Assembly: GCF_000373265.1 (NCBI RefSeq)
Contig: NZ_KB890762.1
Coordinates: 57,705-121,704 of the forward strand
Origin: Pontibacter roseus DSM 17521
GTDB taxonomy: Bacteria > Bacteroidota > Bacteroidia > Cytophagales > Hymenobacteraceae
Direction: 5' to 3'
DNA: 64,000 nt
This document shows, in pieces, positions 8,356 to 17,682 of this stretch (within the stretch, counting starts at the first letter, position 1; each line of letters opens with the position of its first letter). A program made the position numbers and the translations under genes. The notes beneath the pieces are model-generated. The model searched no databases. It was not told the DNA's origin and was given only the letters and a program-made list of their open reading frames with translations.

Positions 8356-9261
8356 ATGACGTTTGATATTCACAACACCCCGGAACTATACATCATGAAA
8401 GCCTTTGCCAATTCACCCAACGGAGGCAATGCGGCTGGAGTCGTGCTATACGCTGATAGAATCCCACGGGACCGCAAGCAGAAAATAGCTGCCACCCTGG
8501 GGCTTTCCGAGACTGCCTTTGTTTCTGCCTCGGAGTTAGGAGATGTAAAAGTGGAGTTTTTTACCCCCGTTAGGCAAATTCCCCACTGCGGGCATGCGAC
8601 GGTGGCTACTTTCAGCCTGCTGTGGCAAAAGGGGCTCTTGCCAAACGGAAGCGCCATCAAGGAGTCTATAGAAGGGACACGGCAAATCAGCTTTGAGAAC
8701 AACAAGGTATACCAGGCGCAGCTCGCTCCATCCTATACCTCTTTGGCCGAAGCGGGTGTAGAGCCGGGAGAGGTGGCGCTCGCGCTGGGGCTTCCTGCCG
8801 ATTTCATCTTTGAGCACATGCCTGTGGTGGCCAGTACGGGCGTAGCGTTCCTGTTGGTGCAGGTGCAAGACATTCCCACGGTTGGCGGTCTGCAGCCCTC
8901 TCAGGAGCAAATCAAATCAATCTCTGAGCGGCTTGGCTTGGTTGGGTTCTATGTGTTCACTATTGCCATTGCAGGGGCTGATGCCACTACGCGCATGTTC
9001 GCCCCCAGTTACGGCATAGCAGAGGAGTCGGCTACAGGTATGGCGGCCGGCCCGCTAGCCTGCTACCTCCACGACTTTCTGAAGATAGACAAAGCTGACT
9101 TCCTGATTCACCAGGGTTACCTCATGGACCATCCCTCCCCAAGTCAGATAGAGGTGCAGCTGGAGTTGGATGAGCAGGGCGCTATCACTGGCCTGCGCGC
9201 CGGTGGAGCGGGCATCATCGTCAAGCAGCTCGAGTTGGGAGAGTTCCGGGTGTACGCCTAA
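8356..9261 (+). CDS. PhzF family isomerase/epimerase
   Basis: 301 residues, the normal length of the PhzF/diaminopimelate-epimerase fold. The N-terminal half carries G-N-A-A-G-V-V and the conserved P-H-C-G-H-A-T-V; the second half carries the matching E-E-S-A-T-G-M-A-A-G-P-L. In phenazine producers PhzF isomerises DHHA, but most family members have unknown substrates and there is no phenazine operon here. The stop codon is followed at once by the AGGTATAGC motif. An internal ATG at 8395 is an alternative start. Confidence 0.9.
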   Translation: MTFDIHNTPELYIMKAFANSPNGGNAAGVVLYADRIPRDRKQKIAATLGLSETAFVSASELGDVKVEFFTPVRQIPHCGHATVATFSLLWQKGLLPNGSAIKESIEGTRQISFENNKVYQAQLAPSYTSLAEAGVEPGEVALALGLPADFIFEHMPVVASTGVAFLLVQVQDIPTVGGLQPSQEQIKSISERLGLVGFYVFTIAIAGADATTRMFAPSYGIAEESATGMAAGPLACYLHDFLKIDKADFLIHQGYLMDHPSPSQIEVQLELDEQGAITGLRAGGAGIIVKQLELGEFRVYA

Positions 9262-9287
9262 GGTATAGCCCTCGGGTTAGGTGAAGA

Positions 9288-9854
9288 CTAGTTGAGTAGT
9301 TGCTGGCGTAGTTGCGTTATCTGGCGGGCATGGTGGTGAAAGTGATCCTGCAGGAAGGACATGGTCTGGGTGATGGAAAGGGGCCCAGCGTAGGGGTGCC
9401 GGAACAGGCACTTGTCCATCAGTTCCTGCGGCAGTTCCGTTAGGGTATCTTCTAGCCGGAAGCGGCAGTTATCCCATTGCGTGCGCAGGTCAGGGAGCGT
9501 CGATTGTTCAGGGACGCTAGCCACCATTTCAGGCGCCTTGAACTTCATGCCGGAATTCAGGGCCAGCTTGAGCAGCAGCGAGCGGAAAGCGTGGCGGATG
9601 GAGGCATACCCCAGTGTCTCCTGTTTCTGCACTTTGCGCTGTATGTAACTATTCGTGACTTGCTCCACCTGTACCAGGTGCGCAATGATTTGATTGATAG
9701 ACCATTTGCCCTCAGCCGGGGTCATGTTCAACAACTCTTCATCCAAGCCCTCCAATTCGTCGAGTAGTCGGTTCCGCGACTCTTCCAGTTTCAGGTATTG
9801 CGCTTCTAATCGATGGTTCATAAGTTGGATGTGACTGAATACTGCTGTGTTCAT
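9288..9854 (-). CDS. DinB family protein
   Basis: About 188 residues forming a four-helix bundle. The first helix pair carries W-S-I-N-Q-I-I-A-H-L, and the C-terminus carries the H-F-x-H-H-x-R-Q-I segment, giving the three-His metal site of the DinB/YfiT superfamily. Some relatives are thiol-dependent S-transferases. I start at the ATG at 9854; the longer open frame would add 22 unlikely residues. Confidence 0.85.
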   Translation of the reverse strand: MNTAVFSHIQLMNHRLEAQYLKLEESRNRLLDELEGLDEELLNMTPAEGKWSINQIIAHLVQVEQVTNSYIQRKVQKQETLGYASIRHAFRSLLLKLALNSGMKFKAPEMVASVPEQSTLPDLRTQWDNCRFRLEDTLTELPQELMDKCLFRHPYAGPLSITQTMSFLQDHFHHHARQITQLRQQLLN

Positions 9855-10065
9855 AGGTATAACGGGCGAAATGGGACGAATAATGTAGTGCCAATCTACA
9901 TAATTTTTTGATAAATACAACCATATGCATATGTTTTTAGGTTGTAAGCGGCTGACAGTAAGTAATGTAAGTAAGTATAAGATAAGTTATATAATTAGAT
10001 AAGTTCAAATAGAGTTTTCATTCAAGTTGGAATATGGCTTTCTTTGGGCAAAAATCAAGTAGAGC

Positions 10066-10788
10066 ATGATAGTGACAAACGACCCGGTAGGTGCCGCCAT
10101 ACAAGACTTTCTGCAAGGAGAGAAGCAGGCGGAGATAGTGGTGGAAAGCAACCTGACGGAAGATGATGTGATTTCGGTCTCTTACCTTTTCAGAAGCGAG
10201 GAGGAGATGCCGGAGCTGGAGTTGCTGGCGCTGGACCAGTGCCGCGGGAACGTGCTGGACGTGGGCGCCGGGGCCGGTTGCCATACCCTGGCGCTGCAGG
10301 AGCGGGGACTGGAAGTCACCGCGCTCGACATTTCAACGGGAGCGATAGCGGCCATGGAGCAGCGCGGCGTGAGACAGATGCTGCATGGGGATGTGTTCGC
10401 TTTGAAGGGAAAAGCCAGTTATGATACCCTCCTGCTGCTGATGAATGGCATAGGTATAGCCGGCAACCTGGAGGGCCTGGAGCGCTTTCTGGAGCATGCC
10501 AAGAACCTGCTGAAGCCTGGAGGGCAGCTGTTGCTGGAGTCATCTGATATCCTCTACATGTTTGAAGATGAAGATGGGTCGGTGCTGCTGGACCTCAACG
10601 CGGGCTACTACGGGGAGGTACGCTACAATATGCGCTACAAAGATCAGCAGACCGGTGAATTTGATTGGCTCTTCATTGACCCCGCCATCCTGCAGGATTA
10701 CGCCGAAGACCACGGCTATACCTTTGAGCTGCTCTATGAAGGCGAGTACGGCAACTACCTGGCCCGGCTGGAGCTGCAAGCAGTTTAA
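10066..10788 (+). CDS. Class I SAM-dependent methyltransferase
   Basis: 240 residues. Motif I is L-D-V-G-A-G-A-G-C-H, followed by the acidic A-L-D-I-S. A motif III-like L-K-P-G-G-Q-L-L-L-E-S-S is present. The N-terminus is helical and acidic. A small-molecule methyltransferase; the substrate is unknown. The gene reads away from dinB across a 211 bp AT-rich spacer that should contain both promoters. Confidence 0.88.
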   Translation: MIVTNDPVGAAIQDFLQGEKQAEIVVESNLTEDDVISVSYLFRSEEEMPELELLALDQCRGNVLDVGAGAGCHTLALQERGLEVTALDISTGAIAAMEQRGVRQMLHGDVFALKGKASYDTLLLLMNGIGIAGNLEGLERFLEHAKNLLKPGGQLLLESSDILYMFEDEDGSVLLDLNAGYYGEVRYNMRYKDQQTGEFDWLFIDPAILQDYAEDHGYTFELLYEGEYGNYLARLELQAV

Positions 10789-10944
10789 CGGGCCGACTTG
10801 ATTTCTCGCCTGTTCTAGTATACCTGTTCCCGTTCCTTGCTGAAGCCTGCCTGAGGCAATGTTTTGTACCGCTGTAGCATCGCTGTGGCCTCTGCTTCGT
10901 ATGTAGGGGTTAGGGATTTGAGGTTTGGTACTAAATCATGGTAT

Positions 10945-11895
10945 ATGGCAGCAAAACTGAAATCAAGCTGGGAAATCACGAAGCAGACATTCAAGAAATT
11001 CATCGATGACAATCCGCTGGACTACGCGGCCATCATTGGGTTCTATACCATCTTTTCGCTGCCTGCCGTGCTCATCATCACCATCCGGATAGCAGGTTCC
11101 GTTTTTGGACAGGAGGCGGTACGCGGAGAAGTGGTCAGGCAGGTAGGAGGTATGGTGGGGCACCAGAGCGCTGAGCAGGTGCAGAGCATCATCGAAAACG
11201 CCAACCAGTCTGAGGCCAGTACCATCGGTACTATTGTAGGCGTTCTGGTGATGGCATTCAGTGCCACCACCGTATTCGTGGCGCTTCAGGATTCCCTGAA
11301 CGCCATGTGGAAGGTAAAGGCCAAACCCGAAAAGGGCTGGGTGAAGCTGGTGGTAGGACGAGTACTGTCGCTGGCTTTGGTCGTGAGCTTCGGATTCCTG
11401 CTGCTGGTGTCGCTTTCCATCGACGTGGTGCTGGGGCTCGTGTATGACTATCTGCGGCAGGAGCTGTCAGGTATAGCGGTATACCTGGTCACCATCGGCA
11501 ATCTGTTGGTTTCTGTCCTGATTGCCACCATCATTTTCGCGGCCATCTTCAAAGTGCTGCCTGACGCCAAAACCCGTTGGTCCAATGTATGGGTGGGGGC
11601 GGTCGTGACGGCCATTCTCTTCACACTCGGCAAATACGTCCTCAACATCTACTTCCAGCACGACCCGCTCGCCGATACCTACGGCGCTGCCGGCTCGCTG
11701 GTGCTGATTCTGGTCTGGGTGTACTATACCTCCATTATCTTTCTGCTCGGCGCCGAGTTCACCCAAGTATACTCCGAAGAGCATGACAGCGGCATCCAGC
11801 CCAACGACACAGCCGTGAAAGTGGAAAAGCAGGAGGTGGAGACGGATGAGGACACGGGTGAGGTGGAAGTGAAGACAAAATCCAGCCTGAACTAG
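10945..11895 (+). CDS. YihY/BrkB family inner-membrane protein
   Basis: About 316 residues with six predicted membrane helices. The pattern is that of the YihY family: an N-terminal D-Y-A-A-I-I-G-F-Y-T-I-F-S helix, A-L-Q-D-S-L-N-A-M-W-K in the second loop, and a late G-A-A-G-S-L-V-L-I-L-V-W-V-Y-Y-T-S helix. The tail is acidic and unstructured. The family was once misnamed RNase BN; its real role is unclear. I start at the ATG at 10945, since the 27 upstream codons are not family-like. Confidence 0.9.
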   Translation: MAAKLKSSWEITKQTFKKFIDDNPLDYAAIIGFYTIFSLPAVLIITIRIAGSVFGQEAVRGEVVRQVGGMVGHQSAEQVQSIIENANQSEASTIGTIVGVLVMAFSATTVFVALQDSLNAMWKVKAKPEKGWVKLVVGRVLSLALVVSFGFLLLVSLSIDVVLGLVYDYLRQELSGIAVYLVTIGNLLVSVLIATIIFAAIFKVLPDAKTRWSNVWVGAVVTAILFTLGKYVLNIYFQHDPLADTYGAAGSLVLILVWVYYTSIIFLLGAEFTQVYSEEHDSGIQPNDTAVKVEKQEVETDEDTGEVEVKTKSSLN

Positions 11896-12094
11896 GCGCT
11901 GAAGGCGTAAAACTCCAATAGGTGAACGTCCTTTGTGCTTCTCCGTACTCTCTAAAATGCTGCAAACTTTCTCGGAAAGATACAGATTCTGCAGGTTGCT
12001 TGTATCCTTGGTTTAAAATCATCATCCTATTGATTCACTATTGTGATGCAGCAATTTTATGGCGTACGATATAAACTATCCAAATCTCAATTCT

Positions 12095-12409
12095 ATGAAA
12101 AATTCGAAGCTTTTATTCATGTTCCTGTTCCTGATTCCTTTTCTGTATTCCTGCCAGGGAGGCACAGACGTGGTAGAGTCGGGCACTTATCAGGGAACCA
12201 TCAAAGAGGTGGAGCCTGCCAAGACTGAAATCTATGTCAACACAGACGATGGAAAGACGTTGGAACTTTACTTCACGGAAGCCACCACCTTGACTCATAA
12301 TGGAGAGACAGTCCCCTTTGAGCATCTGAAGCAAGGTGCCAGAGTGGAGGTGGAAGTGGAGAAGGTAGGCCAGCGCCTGGACCCCAAGGCGGTCCGGATA
12401 CTGGAGTAA
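12095..12409 (+). CDS. Small lipoprotein
   Basis: 104 residues with a signal peptide and a lipobox (F-L-Y-S-C). The mature part looks like a small beta-barrel similar to DUF5666/OB-type lipoproteins: G-T-Y-Q-G-T-I-K-E-V, then a G-A-R-V-E-V-E-V-E-K strand and a closing A-V-R-I-L. It lies four bases before the next gene, so the two are probably cotranscribed. I chose the ATG at 12095, which begins the signal peptide. Confidence 0.75.
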   Translation: MKNSKLLFMFLFLIPFLYSCQGGTDVVESGTYQGTIKEVEPAKTEIYVNTDDGKTLELYFTEATTLTHNGETVPFEHLKQGARVEVEVEKVGQRLDPKAVRILE

Positions 12410-12413
12410 CGCA

Positions 12414-12902
12414 ATGGACATCACTGCATGGCGGACGGAGGTATGGCACCCCTTGACGGTGCACTTCCCGGTGGCACTGCTGCTCTTTGCCACGCTGGCA
12501 AAACTAGTGGCTTTGCTTCTAAACCCAACCGCTTCCGTGTTCTGGAACCGGATGGGCTCCTGCCTGCTCTATGCCGGTTGCGTGGGTGCCTGGGTCAGCA
12601 TCTACACCGGCGATTTAGCCGATGGCATCGTATCCCGAAAGCTGTGCGACCCCACCGTGCTGAAAGACCATGAAATAGCGGCTTTCAACATGGCCTACCT
12701 CTTTTCTGCGGCCACTGTGTTGGACCTCGCCATGCTACTGAATGTGCTGCGGGTTCAGACAAGGCTGTTTGGCCTAGTTCTGGCTTTGCTGATGGTGACA
12801 GGAAGCGGTTTTCTGGTCTATACCGGCCACCTGGGCGCCAGCGTGGTATATGAGCAGGCAGGAGGGGTGAATGTGCCCTCCAGTGACTGCGCCGGATTCT
12901 GA
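12414..12902 (+). CDS. DUF2231 membrane protein
   Basis: 162 residues with four predicted membrane helices. The N-terminus has W-H-P-L-T-V-H-F-P-V-A-L, the hallmark of DUF2231, with His residues suited to haem or metal binding. Family members are often beside redox or c-type cytochrome genes; here the partner is a small lipoprotein just upstream. Closed by a strong terminator. Confidence 0.87.
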   Translation: MDITAWRTEVWHPLTVHFPVALLLFATLAKLVALLLNPTASVFWNRMGSCLLYAGCVGAWVSIYTGDLADGIVSRKLCDPTVLKDHEIAAFNMAYLFSAATVLDLAMLLNVLRVQTRLFGLVLALLMVTGSGFLVYTGHLGASVVYEQAGGVNVPSSDCAGF

Positions 12903-12921
12903 CGTATAGCCTATAACGACA

Positions 12922-12954
12922 AAGCGCCCCGGAATGTCAAGTTCCGGGGCGCTT
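12922..12954. terminator. Bidirectional terminator
   Basis: A 13 bp perfect inverted repeat (AAGCGCCCCGGAA and its complement) with a seven-base loop lies between the convergent DUF2231 gene and pdhB. It has A and T runs on both flanks that are short, so it may serve both genes. Confidence 0.85.
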
Positions 12955-12988
12955 CTTATATCAATGCTACCTATTGGCAGGTATGGGA

Positions 12989-13972
12989 TTAAGCGTTTTT
13001 GTACATCACCTGTCTTACTGCGTCCACTGTGCGCTGCACGTTCGGCAGAGATGCCTCAATCAGGGTAGGAGCGTAAGGAAGTGGCACGTCGCGGCAGGTC
13101 ACGCGCTTCACAGGCGCATCCATGTAATCAAAAGCATTGCTCTGGATGTGGTAAGCCAGTTCAGCGGAGATAGAGGCCAGCGGCCAGGCTTCTTCCACAA
13201 CCACCATGCGGTTGGTCTTCTTCACAGACTCTATCAGCGTCTTGTAGTCAATCGGGCGAACGGTGCGCAGGTCGATGACCTCAGCGTTGATACCGTCTTT
13301 GGCCAGTTCTTCGGCAGCGGCCAGCGCTACTTTCATCATCTTGCCAAATGAAACGATAGTCACATCCGTACCTTCACGCTTGATGTCCGCCACTCCGATT
13401 GGAATGGTGTATTCTTCTTCAGGCACCTCGCCTTTGTCGCCGTACATCTGCTCTGACTCCATGAAGATAACCGGGTCATTATCGCGGATGGCGCTCTTCA
13501 ACAGGCCTTTGGCGTCGTATGGGTTAGACGGAACCACCACTTTCAGGCCAGGAGTGTTCGCATACCAGTTCTCGAAGTTCTGAGAGTGCTGCGAAGACAG
13601 CATACCGGCACTGCCAGTCGGGCCACGGAAAACCATCGGGCAGGAATACTGTCCACCAGACATGGACATCATTTTGGCCGCGGAGTTGATTACCTGGTCA
13701 ATGGCTACCAACGAGAAGTTGAATGTCATGAACTCCACGATAGGGCGCAGGCCATTCATAGACGCACCCACACCGATACCGGCAAATCCCAGCTCGGCAA
13801 TAGGGGTATCAATCACACGCTCCGGACCAAACTCGTCCAGCATGCCCTGGCTCACCTTGTAAGCGCCGTTGTATTCGGCAACCTCCTCACCCATTAGGAA
13901 CACGCTCTTGTCGCGGCGCATTTCCTCTGACATGGCTTCCCGAAGGGCCTCTCTAAACTGTATACTTCGCAT
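12989..13972 (-). CDS. pdhB: Pyruvate dehydrogenase E1 component, beta subunit
   Basis: 327 residues, full length. It forms the alpha2-beta2 thiamine-diphosphate decarboxylase that feeds acetyl groups to lipoyl E2. Motifs include M-G-E-E-V-A-E-Y-N-G-A-Y-K, G-F-A-G-I-G-V-G-A, and V-V-E-E-A-W-P near the end. A branched-chain 2-oxoacid dehydrogenase subunit is the close alternative, but the sequence reads like bacterial PdhB. The alpha subunit and E2 are not next to it. Confidence 0.93.
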   Translation of the reverse strand: MRSIQFREALREAMSEEMRRDKSVFLMGEEVAEYNGAYKVSQGMLDEFGPERVIDTPIAELGFAGIGVGASMNGLRPIVEFMTFNFSLVAIDQVINSAAKMMSMSGGQYSCPMVFRGPTGSAGMLSSQHSQNFENWYANTPGLKVVVPSNPYDAKGLLKSAIRDNDPVIFMESEQMYGDKGEVPEEEYTIPIGVADIKREGTDVTIVSFGKMMKVALAAAEELAKDGINAEVIDLRTVRPIDYKTLIESVKKTNRMVVVEEAWPLASISAELAYHIQSNAFDYMDAPVKRVTCRDVPLPYAPTLIEASLPNVQRTVDAVRQVMYKNA

Positions 13973-14057
13973 AATAATGTTTAAATCTCGGTTCTGTGGG
14001 TAAAATTAAGATAAGTCTGGCAATTTGCAATGTGCTTTCGGTAGAATAGTACCCGGC

Positions 14058-15839
14058 TTAGCGCAGGGTAGCTTCCAGAAGCGCGGGCTTGCCCCGGTAG
14101 CTACTGAATTCCAGGTCGCTAAGCGCCTTCTCCATAAAGCTACGGTCCTGGCGTATGGCCCGGCGCAGGTGAATGGTCATGCGGCCCTCGTTTTGCTGAC
14201 GCGCGCCCACAATGGCCAGAGAGTAATGCGCCAGCGCATCCTCTGGCTTCAGCTCCAACGCTTTCTCGTAGTAGCGTATGGCGCCCTCATAGTTCTCCTT
14301 CAACAGGTAGCTCAGGCCCAGGTTCATGTTGGTCTGGTAGCTGTCACCGGAGTAGGTGAGGCTTTCGATGGCGTCATCGTACTGCCCGATTTCAATCTCC
14401 AGTGCGGCTTTGTCGGAGAATATGCGGTGGAGCATCTCTTCAGACCCGCCCAGTTTGATGGCATAGTTGTAGAACTGCAAGGCCTCCAGTTTATCGCCGC
14501 GCAGGTGGTGGGCGCTGGCCAGGGCATAGTTCACCTCTGCCGTCGGGTTACGGAAACTGGCATAGTTCAGGTTGGTGATGGCTTTGGCAAGCAGGGCCTG
14601 CTTGGCTTTGGGACGATAATCCTTGTGGGCCATCTCGGTATAGACTTTCCCCAAGTTATAGTAGGCGGGCCACTTGTCGGTTGTCTTCACGGCTGCCTCA
14701 TACAGCTGACGGCGCTCCGCCAGCAGGGGGGTGAGTGTGGCGGCATACTGCAGTTCCTCTTCCGTGAGCCTGTCGGCACTTACAGTCTCGGCGGCTATAC
14801 CTTTGGCCAACAGGTATAGCTCGTAGTCTGACTTGCGGCTGCGGTTATAGTCAATCTCGACATTGGCGTAGCGCATGGCTGGGTAGATGTACTGCTCGAT
14901 ATAGTCATAGGCCTGTGTCTTCTGCAGGGCCTGCTGCTTTTCTTTGTCGGTACCAGGCCCTTGCAGCAGCGCAGTCACCTCCTGCTTCTGTTCCTTGGGC
15001 AGGGCGGATTTACCTACTTTCTCCAGCAAGGCATCCCAACTGTGCGGTATGACAGAGGTTTTAATATCGACTTTCTTGTTCGAGTAATCGAGCGCCTTCA
15101 ATTTGCTGCGGTAGTAGTCGGTGAGGGCCTTCGCGCGCTTGGCGGCCAAGTCGGTGCCCTTCTCGTCGGGGGCCTGGCTGCCCGTGATGGTGATGGACTG
15201 CTGCTCCACGTTGTCCATGATGTACTGGTCCAGCACAGGCAGGTTCTCGCCCAGGTAGCTCTTGGTGGTGTACTGGTTCTCATCAAAGAAAAAAGCCAGT
15301 GTGGCAGGCCCTTCCGCAGTGGCCTTGTAGGTGTCGGGCAGGTAGCCGAACTCGTTGTTGCGCACCATCAGCAGTGGGGTGGTGTTCAGGCCAACGGCCA
15401 CCTGTTCCTCCGCCGTGTACTTTACACGTTCCTTCTTTTGTTTATCAATGGCAGTGCCTTGTATCAGCAACACGCCTCTGTTCTTCTGAGGTGTATAAGG
15501 AAACGAAAGCTGCTTGGTGATGGTGGGTTTGCCGTCCTCGTACAGGTATTCACCCGCATCGAAGTTCAGGGCGCCCACGTGCTCGCGCTTTTGTCCCTCC
15601 GCCTCGTACATCACATCAATCTTATATCGGTAATCATCTTTCAGCATCTTCTTGGGCAGGGTAGCCTTCATCTCGAACTCGACTTGCTCGCCACTGGCTG
15701 CCAGGGGATTGGGTTGCACTGTTATTTCCTGCTTTTTTGCCTGCTTCACCATGCGGGAGAGGGTACAGCCTGTGTTGGCCAAGGTGAGCAGCAGGGCCAC
15801 AGGAAGGAGCCGGCCCATTGATTTTTTCACTTGCATCAT
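14058..15839 (-). CDS. TPR lipoprotein with an OmpA-like segment
   Basis: About 593 residues starting at M-M-Q-V-K-K-S. A signal peptide ends near N-T-G-C (residues 21-24 of this start). Residues 30-190 look like a beta domain. Around residues 210-270 there is an OmpA/MotB-like pattern (S-I-T-I-T-G-S-Q, then D-L-A-A-K-R-A-K-A-L). The last 250 residues are tetratricopeptide repeats, including N-Y-E-G-A-I-R-Y-Y-E-K-A-L-E-L-K-P. It is probably an envelope scaffold. Two octamers in opposite orientation lie 19 bases apart inside it at 14794 and 14813. Confidence 0.8.
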   Translation of the reverse strand: MMQVKKSMGRLLPVALLLTLANTGCTLSRMVKQAKKQEITVQPNPLAASGEQVEFEMKATLPKKMLKDDYRYKIDVMYEAEGQKREHVGALNFDAGEYLYEDGKPTITKQLSFPYTPQKNRGVLLIQGTAIDKQKKERVKYTAEEQVAVGLNTTPLLMVRNNEFGYLPDTYKATAEGPATLAFFFDENQYTTKSYLGENLPVLDQYIMDNVEQQSITITGSQAPDEKGTDLAAKRAKALTDYYRSKLKALDYSNKKVDIKTSVIPHSWDALLEKVGKSALPKEQKQEVTALLQGPGTDKEKQQALQKTQAYDYIEQYIYPAMRYANVEIDYNRSRKSDYELYLLAKGIAAETVSADRLTEEELQYAATLTPLLAERRQLYEAAVKTTDKWPAYYNLGKVYTEMAHKDYRPKAKQALLAKAITNLNYASFRNPTAEVNYALASAHHLRGDKLEALQFYNYAIKLGGSEEMLHRIFSDKAALEIEIGQYDDAIESLTYSGDSYQTNMNLGLSYLLKENYEGAIRYYEKALELKPEDALAHYSLAIVGARQQNEGRMTIHLRRAIRQDRSFMEKALSDLEFSSYRGKPALLEATLR

Positions 15840-15970
15840 ATACTGTTTTGTGCGTTCCACGTAAAAAAGACACGATAGAGCGTGCTGTTACGTTATGTGA
15901 CTATGCTTTCACCAATTAATTTTGACGGAAGCAGAATTAATTATTACTTTTAAATTTAAACAAAACGAAC

Positions 15971-16189
15971 TTGAAAAGACTACAATACTTTATCGAATCT
16001 CAGGCTTTTGGTGTTTGCACCATGTTGGGAGAGAAGCTGGGTATTGCATCCAGCAGCATTCGCTTGTCTTTCATCTATGTTTCGTTTCTTACCTTCGGGT
16101 CGCCGGTGATTCTCTATTTCGTGCTGGCCTTCTGGATGAATGTAAGCAAGCACTTGCGCCGCGAGCGAAGCTCCGTCTGGGATTTATAA
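15971..16189 (+). CDS. PspC-domain small membrane protein
   Basis: 72 residues with a PspC-type core: F-G-V-C-T-M-L-G-E-K-L-G-I-A, a small helix, then one membrane helix (S-F-L-T-F-G-S-P-V-I-L-Y-F-V-L-A-F-W). PspC proteins take part in envelope stress responses; this short form is common in Bacteroidota. The start is a TTG; the next ATG at 16022 would remove conserved residues. Its stop overlaps the 3' end of the convergent glycosyltransferase by six bases inside a palindrome. Confidence 0.82.
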   Translation: MKRLQYFIESQAFGVCTMLGEKLGIASSSIRLSFIYVSFLTFGSPVILYFVLAFWMNVSKHLRRERSSVWDL

Positions 16190-17206
16190 ATCCCGTACCG
16201 TCCGCTTCTGCCGCACAAAATACTCCCACACGATACTTCCTCTGTAAACGCCACGCATCGCCGGAAAATTACCTTTTGGTTGTTGTTCTTTTCTGCGCCT
16301 GCGCCAGTATTTGCCGTTGCGCAACACGTCTGCGTGCGCATCCAACACGGCTTTGGCGTCGGCGCGCTGCCCAGCCACCACCATGCGGAGGGCCGCCACC
16401 CAATCCAGCAGAATCCGGATGAACAAGGTGGTAAACAACTCAGAACCAGGCAGGTTCTTGTAGAGCAGCGCCAATCCATTGCGGAAGTTCAGGTAGGTTT
16501 TGCGCGGGTTAGACTTGTGCAGCGTGCCACCGCCCACGTGGTATACCTGGCTGTGGCCGTTGTACATCACCCGATACCCGGCATTCTTAGCGCGCCAGCA
16601 GAAGTCAATTTCCTCCATGTGCGCAAAGAAGGCCGGTTCCAGTCCACTTAACTTGTGGTAAACCTCCGCCCGCACGAACATGCAGGCGCCCGTCGCCCAG
16701 AAAACCTCTGATACGTCGTTGTACTGCCCATTATCCTCCTCCAGTGTCTCGAAGAGGCGTCCGCGGCAGTAGGGGTAGCCCAGCGCGTCGAGCAGGCCAC
16801 CGGCTGCACCCGCGTATTCAAAGAACTCCGGGTGCTGCTGCGCGTTGATTTTGGGCTGGCATACAGCAATGTCCTCCTCAGCTTCCATCAACTGGATGAT
16901 GGGTTCGGTCCACCCCGGGGGCACGGCCACATCTGAATTCAGGAGCACGTAGTATTTGGCGTCAATCTGCCGCAGGGCCAGGTTATAGCCCTCGCAGAAG
17001 CCGAAGTTGTCGCTGTTCTGGATGATGCGGACCTGCGGGAAGTGCGCTTGCAGAAATGGGATGGAGCCATCGGAGGAGGCGTTGTCAGCCACTACAACCT
17101 CGCAGTCACCGCTGTTGGCCACCACCGATGGCAGAAACTCCTGCAGATAGCGGAGCCCGTTCCAATTGAGTATAACAATAGCCGTGAGGCTGGTACTAGA
17201 GGCCAA
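16184..17206 (-). CDS. Glycosyltransferase family 2 (rhamnosyltransferase-like)
   Basis: 340 residues with the GT-A fold. The N-terminus has V-I-L-N-W-N-G, V-V-A-D-N-A-S-S-D-G-S and the metal-binding L-N-S-D-V-A. The centre has G-A-C-M-F-V-R and E-E-I-D-F-C-W-R, typical of dTDP-rhamnosyltransferase-like enzymes. Its start overlaps the 3' end of ybaB by 11 bases, so the two genes are transcriptionally coupled although their roles differ. Confidence 0.9.
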   Translation of the reverse strand: MASSTSLTAIVILNWNGLRYLQEFLPSVVANSGDCEVVVADNASSDGSIPFLQAHFPQVRIIQNSDNFGFCEGYNLALRQIDAKYYVLLNSDVAVPPGWTEPIIQLMEAEEDIAVCQPKINAQQHPEFFEYAGAAGGLLDALGYPYCRGRLFETLEEDNGQYNDVSEVFWATGACMFVRAEVYHKLSGLEPAFFAHMEEIDFCWRAKNAGYRVMYNGHSQVYHVGGGTLHKSNPRKTYLNFRNGLALLYKNLPGSELFTTLFIRILLDWVAALRMVVAGQRADAKAVLDAHADVLRNGKYWRRRRKEQQPKGNFPAMRGVYRGSIVWEYFVRQKRTVRDL

Positions 17207-17531
17207 AGTTTCCTAAATCTAATCCTGGGATGTTTGGTAACAGGCCCTCTGTGTGCTTCTTCATTTCTTCCTGTGCGCGCTCTCCGGCAGTCAGCATGGC
17301 GTTGTTCACGGCCGCCACCACCAAGTCGTTGACCATGTCGCGGTCGTTGGTGTTCATGATAGATTCGTCTATCTCAATTTTGAGGAGTTTGCGCTGTCCG
17401 TTTACGGTGGCCTTCACCAGGCCAGCGCCCGATTCAGCGGTAACGGTCACGTGCTGCAGGTTGTCCTGCGCTTCTTTCAGTTTGGCCTGGACTTCTTTCA
17501 TTTTGCCCAGCATGCCCATCATATCAAACAT
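17196..17531 (-). CDS. ybaB: YbaB/EbfC nucleoid-associated protein
   Basis: 111 residues. It opens with M-x-M-M-G-M-L-G-K-M-K-E-V-Q and continues with G-L-V-K-A-T-V-N-G and the D-L-V-V-A-A-V-N-N-A segment, the family pattern. It forms a dimer that binds DNA. In many bacteria it lies by dnaX and recR; here it is upstream of a GT2 gene and overlaps it. Confidence 0.92.
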   Translation of the reverse strand: MFDMMGMLGKMKEVQAKLKEAQDNLQHVTVTAESGAGLVKATVNGQRKLLKIEIDESIMNTNDRDMVNDLVVAAVNNAMLTAGERAQEEMKKHTEGLLPNIPGLDLGNFGL

Positions 17532-17682
17532 AGTCTATCTTCTTTTAGAGTGTTTTACGGAGGTAACGGTCAATAAGCCTTTTGGCCTATACAAATATAC
17601 AAGCATAATTCGGAATGGTATCATGTCAGTGCAAGAGGGCCAACCGCATCACAGGGAGAGCAGCTGAGAGGATAACGGCGCG

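Noticed and set aside
14961..15821. 286-codon open frame opposite the TPR lipoprotein gene
   Set aside because: Same reason: antisense shadow of a real gene, no domain pattern, no start context.
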